From CAWCVR01 sp963799105 (lineage in GTDB: Bacteria > Acidobacteriota > Terriglobia > Bryobacterales > Bryobacteraceae): 64,000 nt of DNA. The notes under the pieces were generated by a model. That model was not told the DNA's origin and made no database searches. It saw nothing but the letters and a program-made list of their open reading frames with translations. The position numbers and the translations under genes are program-made. Positions 43,346 to 51,576 of this stretch are shown in pieces (position 1 is the stretch's first letter; the number at the start of each line of letters is the position of its first letter). Location: positions 1-64,000 of the forward strand of contig CAWCVR010000009.1 of the NCBI GenBank assembly GCA_963799105.1, read 5' to 3'.

Positions 43346-44245
43346 ATGTCAACGATGAGAGCATCATCCAAGGGTACGGTAATCTGTTCGCTCTTGGCCG
43401 TCGCGCTGCTAAGCGTCACGGCGGCCGCGCAACAGCCGGGTCAAGCGCCAGGCGCCGCGAAACCCAAGCTGTATAACACGGCCAAACAGAAGCTTCTGGA
43501 AGGCAAACAGATCTTCAGCTTCACGCAATCGACCATGGACATCAAGGGCTACTGCGAGGCGGCCAAGCATTTCGATTACACATGGTTCGAAATGCAGCAC
43601 AGCACTCTGGAGTTCAAAGACATCGAGGCGATGATCGCGGCCTGCCCGCACGTCAACGCGATTCCCATGATCCGGCTGCCCGACGCGCAGGAATGGCATA
43701 TCCAGCACGCTACCGACATCGGCGTACTGGGCGTCATCGTCCCCACGGTGGACGATGTGGACCGGGCGCGGGAAGGCGCCAAGTGGGCGCGCTATCCACC
43801 GGTCGCCAGGCGAAGTTCCGGCCAGGGACAGGCGCGCGCTCTCTGGGGCGTCAACGGTATCGACTACGCCAAGACCATCAACGACAACATGCTGGTGGTG
43901 ATCATGATCGAAACGCCCACCGGCGTGGCCAATGCCTTTGACATCGCCTCGGTGCCGGGCGTGGATGTGGTTATCATCGGCAACAACGACCTGAGCCAGT
44001 TTTCGGGATTCCCGCAGATCATGCCGCCTGCCCCGCCCGACCCGCGGTACTGGGGGTTGGTCACCAAGGTTCATGACGACACGCTGCGGGCGGGTAAGAT
44101 CTTCGGCCAGGCCAACGCGAAGTACGCGACGGGACCTCTCAGCGAAGATGCCAAGTTCTTTCAGAACGGCCCGTCGCTCGATGGTTGGAAGCTGCCAACC
44201 GCCGGTGGCGCCAGCCCGAGCGCCCCGCCGCCGGGAGAGCGCTAG
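43346..44245 (+). CDS. Exported HpcH/HpaI-family aldolase
   Basis: 299 residues. An N-terminal signal (GTVICSLLAVALLSVTAAAQ) precedes a class II HpaI-like aldolase domain with the metal-binding Glu in VIMIETPTGVANA and Asp in VIIGNNDLSQ. The base-like His is in FEMQHSTLEF and the Arg in IPMIRLPDAQ; all are conserved. It would cleave or form 2-keto-3-deoxy acids such as those from pectin or alginate breakdown. Export of this fold is odd because its usual partners are cytoplasmic. The Pro-rich C-terminus (GGASPSAPPPGER) is an extra tail. AAAGGAG 4-5 nt upstream of ATG 43346 sets the start. Confidence 0.85.
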   Translation: MSTMRASSKGTVICSLLAVALLSVTAAAQQPGQAPGAAKPKLYNTAKQKLLEGKQIFSFTQSTMDIKGYCEAAKHFDYTWFEMQHSTLEFKDIEAMIAACPHVNAIPMIRLPDAQEWHIQHATDIGVLGVIVPTVDDVDRAREGAKWARYPPVARRSSGQGQARALWGVNGIDYAKTINDNMLVVIMIETPTGVANAFDIASVPGVDVVIIGNNDLSQFSGFPQIMPPAPPDPRYWGLVTKVHDDTLRAGKIFGQANAKYATGPLSEDAKFFQNGPSLDGWKLPTAGGASPSAPPPGER

Positions 44246-44299
44246 GCTTCCGAAACCGGGGAGCGGCGCAGGCTCCGCGTTCGTGGCGTTCCCCACGAC

Positions 44300-44855
44300 A
44301 TGGGCGGGATCTTTTGGACACCCGCCGGTGTCTACTCCAGCGTGAGGATATGGCTGCGGGCGGCGAGTCTCGGCGTCTTGGGCGCGCTGTGGCTCCACGG
44401 GCAGAACGATGCCGTCGGATGGAAAGATCCGTGGGGACCGCCCGTCTGGCAGCAGACGTACCTGCCGATTCTTGTGGTCGCGGTGGGTCTGTACGCCTGC
44501 TGGTGGTTCCTGTCGTGGCTCACCCGCCGGCGCCTGAACCAGACCGGCTGGCGCGCTACCCGTGTCGCCTGGCCGACCGCAGCGGTCGCGTGGCCTTGCT
44601 GGCGGTGTTGGCGGGGTTCGCGAACACGTCTGACGCTGTCCTCGAGACCCTTCCGATCCCAGCGGTCGCTGTGAACCTCCCGCTGCTCCCGGTGGCATCG
44701 CTGCTCTCGTGGCTTTCCGAATCGATACCGTGGTGGATCCTGGCGCCCCCGGAACCGCCGCTGCGTGGTTCTGGTGGCGGGCGATTATCGTCTACTTCGA
44801 GCGGCGTGCCCGGAATGCCGGGCCGGTGACGCTCGGGACGCACCTCACCGGTTGA
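44300..44855 (+). pseudogene. Small membrane protein, broken by two frameshifts
   Basis: Three consecutive frames read as one protein of about 185 residues: frame 2 (44300-44560) with a signal-like helix (IWLRAASLGVLGALWLH) and a membrane helix (YLPILVVAVGLYACWWF); frame 1 (about 44560-44745) with GRVALLAVLAGFANTSDAV and SLLSWLSESIPWWIL; and frame 0 (44745-44855) with AWFWWRAIIVYFERRARNAG. Both shifts act as single-base losses; the second is at the CCCCC run near 44750. Convergent overlap of 11 bp with the GH3 gene at the end. I do not recognise a family. It may be intact if the shifts are assembly errors. Confidence 0.55.
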
Positions 44856-47037
44856 CTACGGCGCTGAGCGGCGTACTGCGCGAAGCCCCGCCGGCGAAGA
44901 ACGTGTACGCTCCCGGCAGCAGTTCCCAATCGTCCTTCCGTTCGTTGAAAATGGACAGGAACTTCGGATCGATCGCCAGCGTGACCGTCTTCTGTTCGCC
45001 GGGAGCCAGGCGGACCTTATCCCACGCCACCAGGCGCTTGGGCGGCTCCTTGGCGGCGGCCGGCAATCCCGCGTAGACCTGCACGATCTCCGCGCCCTCC
45101 CGTTTCCCCGTATTGCGCACGGTGAACGACACGCTGCCCATCGCCGCCTTCAGATCCGAATACGCGAAGGTGGTGTAGGAGAGCCCATGCCCGAACGCGA
45201 ACAAGGGCTCCTTGCCCTCCGCGTCGAACCACTTGTAGCCGACCTTCAGCCCTTCGGTGTAGTCGATGTCGAAATCCGGCATCCGCCTGCGCTCGCCGCC
45301 CTGGCCGCCGCGCGGAGGGATCAGGTCCAAGCCGGGGACCGCCGGGTGCGGCAGATCCGCGTCGGAGCCGGCTATCGAAACCGGCAGCTTGCCGCTGGGA
45401 TTCACATCGCCGAACAGAATGTTGGCCAGTGCCTCGCCGCCGCGTATGCCCGGGTACCAGATCTCGATTGCCGCGCTCGCCTGCCCGATCCACGGCATGG
45501 CGGCGGGGCCGCCGGTCTCGAGCACCACGATGGTGTGCGGATTCGCCGCGGCCACCGCGCTCACCAGCTTGTCCTGGTTGTCCGGCAGCGTCAGGGTGGG
45601 CACATCGCGCCCTTCGCTGGTGGGCTGGTTGACGAACACGATGGCCACGTCGGACGCCTTCGCCACCGCCGCCGCGGCTGCCGGGTCCGTCCCTTCGTTG
45701 TAGACGACTTTGGCTTTCGGAGCCTTGGCGCAGATCGCCTTCAGCGGCGACGACGGGAACCAGACTGCGCCTCCCCAGGGCGTTCTCGGGCCCTCGCCCG
45801 GCGGATCCACCTGCGCCGAGCCGCCGCCGGAGAGCACGCTCGTATCGGCGTGCGATCCGATCACCGCGATCGATTTCAGCGCCGCGCCGTCCAGCGGAAG
45901 CTGGCCGCCCGCGTTCTTCAGCAGCACCGAAGCCTGTTCTGCGATCTCCTGCGACGTCTCCGCCCCGAAGAACGGATCGACCACGTGGCCTCGCGGCGGA
46001 TCGTCCACGATGCCCGCGGCAAACTCCGTGCGCAGAATGCGGTGCACCATGTCGTTGAGGCGCGCCATGGGAACTTCGCCCGCGTCCACGGCCTTTTTCA
46101 GCGCGTCGCCGAAATAGCGGCCGTCGGACTCCTCGTTGTCCAGACCCGCCAAAGCGGCCTTGGCGGTGGAATGGGTGGCGCCCCAGTCGGAAATCACGAA
46201 GCCCTGGAAACCCCAAGCCTTCTTCAGCACGTCGGTCAGCAGGTAGCTGTTCTCGCAAGCCCAGTCGCCGTTCACTTTGTTGTACGAGCACATCACCATG
46301 CCGGGCTGCCCTTCGGTGACGGCAATCTCGAACGCCAGCAGGTCGGTCTCCCGCATGGCGCGCTTGTCCAGGCGGACGTTGCCGATGCTGCGGCCGGTCT
46401 CCTGATCGTTGAAGGCGTAATGCTTCACGTCGCCGATCACCCGCTGGCTTTGCAGTCCCTTGACGAACTGGGCGGCCATCTTGCCGGCCAGAATGGGGTC
46501 CTCGCCCAGGTACTCGAAATTGCGTCCGTTGCGCGGCTCGCGCATGAGGTCCATGCCGCCGCCGAGCGAGACGTTGTACTGCTGGTCCCGCAGTTCGCGG
46601 CCGATCAAAGCGCCGTAGCGGTAGGCCAGCTTCGGGTCCCAGGTGGCCGCCTCCCCGATGGTGGATGGCAGAAGCGTCGCGTAGCGGCCGCGTGCGGCGG
46701 CGGATCTCACGCCCACCGCGGAATCGGCCAGTTGGAGATCCGGAAGCCCCAACCGCGGGATACCCTGCACCACGCCCGCGCCCCCGTTCGACCGTACACC
46801 CGCATTCTCGAAACCGCCCGAGCCGTGGAGCAGCGTGATCTTCTCGTCGAGGGTCATCTGGTCCATCAGCAGGTCGGCCCTCCGGTCGGGCGGCAGGCTC
46901 TTGTCGTTCCACGGACCTTTGAGAACCTCCGGCTGAGGTGGCCTCTGTGCCAGAGCTGAGGTGGCCGAAAGCGCCACCAGGACGGCCGCGGCGGCGACAG
47001 CCAGCGCCAGTCCCATGCTTCGCAGACGATAATTCAC
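44845..47037 (-). CDS. GH3 beta-glucosidase (or beta-xylosidase)
   Basis: Secreted 730-residue family 3 enzyme. Signal peptide, then the (beta/alpha)8 domain with the nucleophile Asp284 in FVISDWGATHS, the substrate-shaping MDLMREPRNGRNFEYLGEDP segment, VKHYAFNDQE, and CSYNKVNG. The (alpha/beta)6 sandwich carries VLLKNAGGQLPLDG, and a fibronectin-III-like C-domain ends the protein (FAFGHGLSYTTF, VRNTGKREGAEIVQVY). It removes terminal beta-glucose or -xylose and could finish glucan chains debranched by GH31 and GH2. GTG at 47037 is chosen because GGAGAGG lies 8 nt upstream; the longer frame to 47178 crosses a repeat element. Confidence 0.93.
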   Translation of the reverse strand: MNYRLRSMGLALAVAAAAVLVALSATSALAQRPPQPEVLKGPWNDKSLPPDRRADLLMDQMTLDEKITLLHGSGGFENAGVRSNGGAGVVQGIPRLGLPDLQLADSAVGVRSAAARGRYATLLPSTIGEAATWDPKLAYRYGALIGRELRDQQYNVSLGGGMDLMREPRNGRNFEYLGEDPILAGKMAAQFVKGLQSQRVIGDVKHYAFNDQETGRSIGNVRLDKRAMRETDLLAFEIAVTEGQPGMVMCSYNKVNGDWACENSYLLTDVLKKAWGFQGFVISDWGATHSTAKAALAGLDNEESDGRYFGDALKKAVDAGEVPMARLNDMVHRILRTEFAAGIVDDPPRGHVVDPFFGAETSQEIAEQASVLLKNAGGQLPLDGAALKSIAVIGSHADTSVLSGGGSAQVDPPGEGPRTPWGGAVWFPSSPLKAICAKAPKAKVVYNEGTDPAAAAAVAKASDVAIVFVNQPTSEGRDVPTLTLPDNQDKLVSAVAAANPHTIVVLETGGPAAMPWIGQASAAIEIWYPGIRGGEALANILFGDVNPSGKLPVSIAGSDADLPHPAVPGLDLIPPRGGQGGERRRMPDFDIDYTEGLKVGYKWFDAEGKEPLFAFGHGLSYTTFAYSDLKAAMGSVSFTVRNTGKREGAEIVQVYAGLPAAAKEPPKRLVAWDKVRLAPGEQKTVTLAIDPKFLSIFNERKDDWELLPGAYTFFAGGASRSTPLSAVVNR

Positions 47038-47120
47038 GATTTGGACCTCTCCATTGGGGCGATACAAACAGATTGTAACCCTTGTACCCGCAGCGCCGCT
47101 GAGGTTCGCGTGTGCCTTTG

Positions 47121-47244
47121 TGGGGCGGACCCCCTGGTCCGCGGCCGACGCCCCCGTCGGCCTGCTCGTGCCCCGCAAGATGCCGATATCGCTGTTTCGG
47201 ATGCGGGACGAGGGCGTCCCGCGCGGACCAGGGGGTCCGCCCCA
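47121..47244. repeat. Dispersed palindromic repeat, family A, copy 4
   Basis: tggggcggaccccctggtccgcgg, ggccgacgcccccgtcggcc, gcgggacgagggcgtcccgc and gcggaccagggggtccgccccac, in that order. The outer modules are inverted complements. Lies between the GH3 start and the kinase stop. Confidence 0.8.
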
Positions 47245-47270
47245 CGAAACGCCGGCCGTTCCCGGGCGCC

Positions 47271-49145
47271 CTACTTCGCAACGCCGATCGACTGGTTGCC
47301 GTCGATGTAGACGACGAATTGCGTGCCCGCGGCCGCGGCGATGTCCTTGGGCTTCTTCTTGGCGCCCGCATTCGTCCCGGAATCCAGCGCGCGCTTGCTG
47401 GACGTGGCTGCGGGCGTCGCGCGCAGCTTCAACTTCTGGCCGCCCGCCGCGTCCGCCTGTCCCAACTCGAACGTCATCTTCGTCTCCAGCACCAGCGCCT
47501 TCTTCTTGGCTTCGCCCACCACCTGCCCCGCTACCAGGGCGCCCTTGGAAATCACCACGTCGTTGCCGGCCAGAACATCCTTCAAAACGGTAAACCTCAG
47601 CGGCGTTCCGGCGCGCGCGCTCAGAGGGATGTCCGCGGCCAATTCGACGGTGACCGGCACCGCGTCCGCAACGGCAACCTGCCTCTGGACCACCGGCGCT
47701 GGCGGGGCGGCCTCGGGAGCCGGCGGCGAAGCCGGCGCCACGTTGGCCGCGGCCGCGGGCGCGGGACTGGCGGCAGCCGGCGCCGAATCGGCCGGTTTCG
47801 CCGGGGCCGAAGCGCTCTGTGCCGCCTTCGCCGCCGGTTTCGCCGCCGGCTTAGCCCCCGCCGGCATGGAGGCGTCGCGCATGGCCTGGATCAACGCTTC
47901 CGGCGCTCCCGCCTGGCTCAACCGGATCACTGCCGCCGTCGAGAGGTCGAACTGCGTCTTCGAAGAGTGGATTTGGTCCACGATCACCGCCGTCGAGACC
48001 TTGCCCTGCAGCATCTGCACGATGGAATCGTTCGATAGCGGGGCATCCGCGGCCGGAGGCGCGGCGGGAGGAGGCGGCGCCGCGGCCGCATCCTGTTTGG
48101 GAGCCTCGTTGTTCACTACCGGCGGAGGCGGAGGAGGAGGCGGCTGGTGAGCCCTGCGCCAAACCACTGTCCCCCACCAGACGCCCCCGGCAATCGCCAC
48201 CGCACCGCCGAGCGCCGCCGCCGCAATCGCCAGTTTCCGTCCGGACTTCTTCGGCGCGATACTAACTTGCACCGTCGGCGCGGGTCCCGTGTCGTACTGC
48301 AGCTTGAGGTTCTCCAGCGCGGCCACCACTTCGTCCATGGTCTGCCACCGCTCGTCGCGGTTTTTGCGCAGGCACTTCTCCACGATCTCGTGCAGTCTCG
48401 CCGGCGCGGCGGGAGCGAACTCGCGGATCGGCCGGACATCGTCACGCAGAATCGCCGTCATGGTGGCAATCGCCGAATCGCCGGGAAACGCGCGATGCCC
48501 CGTCACCATCTCGTACAGCAGAATCCCGAACGAGAAGATGTCCGACCGCCCGTCAACCATCTTGCCTTCGGCCTGCTCCGGCGACATGTAATTGACCGTG
48601 CCCACCACCGTTCCTTTTACCGTCAACGGACCGGATATGCTGGCGGTCTTGGTCGAATCGTCGCCCAAGCCCGTGAACGTGGGCTTCGCCAAACCGAAAT
48701 CCAGCACCTTCACCAGGCCGGAACCCGTTACCATGATGTTGCTCGGCTTAACGTCCCGGTGTACGATTCCCGCCGTATGGGCCGCCGCCAGCGCGCTGGC
48801 GATCTGCACGCCATATTTGAGCGCCTGCGGGATCGGAAGGCCGGTTTCCGGTACGATCTGCGCAATCGTCCTGCCGGTCACCAGTTCCATCACCAGCAGA
48901 TCGGCTCCGTCGTCGGCCAGAATCTCGTGGACGGTGACGATGTTGGGATGGCTCAGCACCGATGCCGCCCGTGCCTCCTGCATGAACCGCAGCCGCGGCG
49001 TCTCGTCGCCCGGCTCGCTTTTGGGCAGAACCTTGACGGCCACCATGCGGTTGAGCCGCGTGTCCCTCGCGCGGAAAATCTCGCCCATCCCCCCGCTGCC
49101 CAGACGTTCGAGAATCTCGTAATGCGATACCGTGCGGCCAGTCAT
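47271..49145 (-). CDS. Transmembrane Ser/Thr protein kinase with Pro/Ala-rich tail
   Basis: 624 residues. The N-terminal Hanks-type kinase domain (residues 1-275) has the glycine loop LGSGGMGEIFRA, the VAVKVLP Lys, the catalytic HRDVKPSN, the DFGLAK metal-binding Asp, and the activation/APE equivalent MSPEQAEG. A membrane helix (LAIAAAALGGAVAIAGGVWW) is near residue 315. Beyond it come a Pro/Ala-rich stretch, a helical segment (SIVQMLQGKVSTAVIVDQI, resembling segments that recur in acidobacterial kinases), and a beta-rich end (RFTVLKDVLAGNDVVIS). It acts at the membrane as a sensor kinase; the ligand is unknown. ATG 49145 follows GAGGAG. Divergent from the TMTC-like gene across 108 bp. Confidence 0.92.
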   Translation of the reverse strand: MTGRTVSHYEILERLGSGGMGEIFRARDTRLNRMVAVKVLPKSEPGDETPRLRFMQEARAASVLSHPNIVTVHEILADDGADLLVMELVTGRTIAQIVPETGLPIPQALKYGVQIASALAAAHTAGIVHRDVKPSNIMVTGSGLVKVLDFGLAKPTFTGLGDDSTKTASISGPLTVKGTVVGTVNYMSPEQAEGKMVDGRSDIFSFGILLYEMVTGHRAFPGDSAIATMTAILRDDVRPIREFAPAAPARLHEIVEKCLRKNRDERWQTMDEVVAALENLKLQYDTGPAPTVQVSIAPKKSGRKLAIAAAALGGAVAIAGGVWWGTVVWRRAHQPPPPPPPPVVNNEAPKQDAAAAPPPPAAPPAADAPLSNDSIVQMLQGKVSTAVIVDQIHSSKTQFDLSTAAVIRLSQAGAPEALIQAMRDASMPAGAKPAAKPAAKAAQSASAPAKPADSAPAAASPAPAAAANVAPASPPAPEAAPPAPVVQRQVAVADAVPVTVELAADIPLSARAGTPLRFTVLKDVLAGNDVVISKGALVAGQVVGEAKKKALVLETKMTFELGQADAAGGQKLKLRATPAATSSKRALDSGTNAGAKKKPKDIAAAAGTQFVVYIDGNQSIGVAK

Positions 49146-49253
49146 TCGCTCCTCGCCTTGGATAATTCAGTGTGGCATAGGAGAAGCCGCTGTGGATACT
49201 TCCGGGCCGCGGAATCGCCCCCGGCTTGAGATCCGCACCCCGCTTGGACCAAC

Positions 49254-51416
49254 ATGGAGGTTATGCCGCCCAAAGCCCAGGGAAACGGATGGCGCAAGAA
49301 ACGCACCGGCGATCCGCCGCCAAAGCCCGCTCCGCCCGAGCCGCCGCCGGCCCCCGCCCGGCCCGCGCTGCGGCCCCATGTCTGGCGGATCTTGGGTCTT
49401 GGGGCCGTGGCGCTCCTGGCTTACTCCAACTCCTTCCCCGCCGGTATGACCTTGGACAACGCCACCGTCATCGTGCAGGACTCGCGCATTCAGGCCGCCA
49501 CCCTCCCCAACGTCCGCCTCATCTTCTCGCAGGAGTACTGGTATGGCAACGCCACCACCAATCTCTACCGGCCCCTGACCACCCTTTCCTACCTGTTCAA
49601 CTACGCCATCCTGGGCAACGGCCCCCATCCCGCCGGCTACCACTGGGTCAACTTCGCCCTCCACGCCGTCAACATCCTGCTGGTTTACCTGTTGGGTCTG
49701 CTGATCTTCCGGAGGGCGGACCTGGCGCTGGCGTTGGCCGGAGTGTGGGGCTTGCATCCCGCGCTCACCGAATCCGTCACCAACATCGTCGGCCGCGCCG
49801 ACGAGTTGGCGGCTTTCGGCACGCTCGCCGCCCTGCTGTGTTCCGTCCGGAGCGCCGCCGCCAGAGGTCCGCGAAAGGCGGCGTGGCTGGCCGCCACCGC
49901 CATCGCCGCCTCTATCGCGATCTTCTCCAAGGAGAGCGGCATCGTGGTTTTGGCCATCCTTCCTCTATACGACTTCACTTTCGGGCGCGGCACGCCGCTG
50001 AGGTCGCGCGTGTTCGGCTACGCCGCTCTGTTGCCGGCCGTGGCGGCGTTCTTCTACTGCCGCGCCGCCATGCTGGCAACCAATCCTATCGGCGTCGTGC
50101 CATTCGTCGATAACCCACTCCAGGGCGCCGGTTTCTGGACGGCGCGCCTGACCGCCGTCAAAGTCCTCGGCAAGCTGTTCGCGCTGTTCCTCTGGCCCGC
50201 CGCACTGTCCTGCGATTACTCCTACAATCAGATTCCGCTCTTCTCCTGGCGGCTGGACTGGGCTAGTGCGCAGGCGCTCCTGGCGCTCCTGGGTTGCGCC
50301 GCCGCCGTCGCACTCGCCATCCGCTGGCGGCGCACTGCCGCGGTGGTCTTCTTCGTGGGGTTCTGGTTCGTGACCCTGGCGCCGACCGCCAACTTCGCCA
50401 TCCTCATCGGAACGATTATGGCCGAGCGGTTCCTGTACCTGCCCGCCGTCGCGCTCGCCGGAGGCCTGGTGCTGACGCTCGACGCCCTGGCGCGCCGCTT
50501 CACCGCTTCCCCCGCCGCCGCCCGCCGGGCCACCGCCGTCGCAGCCGGAACGATTTGCCTGGCCTGCTCCCTGCGCACCTTCGCCCGCAACGCCGACTGG
50601 CGCGACGATGTCAGCCTGTGGACCAGCGCCGTCCGCGTCTCCCCAGCCAGCTTCCGGGCGCACGTCTCTCTGGCCATCGCCCTCAGCGGCCGCGGTTCGG
50701 GCCTGGACCGCGGCGTAGAGCAGGCCGGCCTGGGTCTCGATATCCTCCGCACCCTGCCCGACGACCGGAGCAACTGCGTCGGCTACCTGTTGGCCGGCAC
50801 ATGCTACCGGGCGAAGGGCGACAGCCTGCCGGCCGGAGGCCAGTTCTGGTACGAAAAGGCCCGCGATACCCTGCTGCGCGGAATCCAGATCGACGACCTG
50901 GAGCAGGCGCATGCCCGCACCCTCAACCTGGCGCTCCACAAGGGCACCTACCTCGGCGGGCAGACGCGCTTGTACCTGGAACTGGGCCGCGTCTACCGGC
51001 GCTTGTCCCAACCGCGGGCGGCGCTCGACATCCTGGCCGGCGGCCGCGCCATCGACCCCAAGCCCGAATTCTCCGCCGAGATGTCGGACATCTATCGCCA
51101 ACTGGGCGATAAGGACGGAGCCGCCATCGCCCTCATGGAAGGTCTCGTCCTCAAGCCCGAGGCCACCGGACTCGCCGCGTCCCTGGTGGCGGTCTACCGG
51201 GAACTGCACCCCGGCAGTTGCGCTATCGGCGCGTCCGCCGCCGGGAGCAGCATCGACCTGGCATGCCCCCTGGTCCATCGCCATCTCTGCGCCGCCTCAA
51301 GCAACGTGGCCCTCGCCTACCGGAGCCGCGGTCGCGCCGGGAAGGCCGCCGCTGCCGCCCACACCGCCATCGCCGATTTCGGTTGCCCCGCGTCCCTGTT
51401 CCCGTCTCCCCGGTGA
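49254..51416 (+). CDS. TMTC-like GT-C membrane protein with TPR repeats
   Basis: 720 residues. About 10 membrane helices from residue 45 to 430, then a TPR-like soluble half (LNLALHKGTYLGGQTRLYLELGRVYRRL, PRAALDILAGGRAID). The first periplasmic loop is TLDNATVIVQDSRI, where eukaryotic TMTC proteins and their bacterial kin have an acidic DD motif; the loop with the WGLHPALTESVTNIVGRADEL signature and the LAPTANFAILIGTIMAERFLYLPAV segment follow DUF1736/PMT-like GT-C members. Probably a polyprenyl-phosphate-sugar-dependent protein glycosyltransferase (inference). A Pro-rich N-terminal cytoplasmic tail precedes the first helix. Divergent from the Ser/Thr kinase. The IS at 51.43 kb begins 17 bp after its stop. 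Confidence 0.8.
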   Translation: MEVMPPKAQGNGWRKKRTGDPPPKPAPPEPPPAPARPALRPHVWRILGLGAVALLAYSNSFPAGMTLDNATVIVQDSRIQAATLPNVRLIFSQEYWYGNATTNLYRPLTTLSYLFNYAILGNGPHPAGYHWVNFALHAVNILLVYLLGLLIFRRADLALALAGVWGLHPALTESVTNIVGRADELAAFGTLAALLCSVRSAAARGPRKAAWLAATAIAASIAIFSKESGIVVLAILPLYDFTFGRGTPLRSRVFGYAALLPAVAAFFYCRAAMLATNPIGVVPFVDNPLQGAGFWTARLTAVKVLGKLFALFLWPAALSCDYSYNQIPLFSWRLDWASAQALLALLGCAAAVALAIRWRRTAAVVFFVGFWFVTLAPTANFAILIGTIMAERFLYLPAVALAGGLVLTLDALARRFTASPAAARRATAVAAGTICLACSLRTFARNADWRDDVSLWTSAVRVSPASFRAHVSLAIALSGRGSGLDRGVEQAGLGLDILRTLPDDRSNCVGYLLAGTCYRAKGDSLPAGGQFWYEKARDTLLRGIQIDDLEQAHARTLNLALHKGTYLGGQTRLYLELGRVYRRLSQPRAALDILAGGRAIDPKPEFSAEMSDIYRQLGDKDGAAIALMEGLVLKPEATGLAASLVAVYRELHPGSCAIGASAAGSSIDLACPLVHRHLCAASSNVALAYRSRGRAGKAAAAAHTAIADFGCPASLFPSPR

Positions 51417-51433
51417 GGCGCCCTGCGCTTCGG

Positions 51434-51536
51434 AGTGGTTTCGCCGGCGTTATGTACTACTGCCTGTCAAATTCTTCGCGCGCCGCGACGGTTTTATGTG
51501 GGGCAGGCTGGCAGCCTGCGGCCGATTGTCAATCGG
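51434..51536. repeat. Left terminal inverted repeat of the IS
   Basis: Starts agtggtttcgccggcgttat and ends in the palindrome ccgattgtcaatcgg. Matches the reverse complement of 53449-53551. Confidence 0.85.
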
Positions 51537-51576
51537 CCCGGCGAGCTCCGCTCGCCTCTGGAGATTCTACATATTT

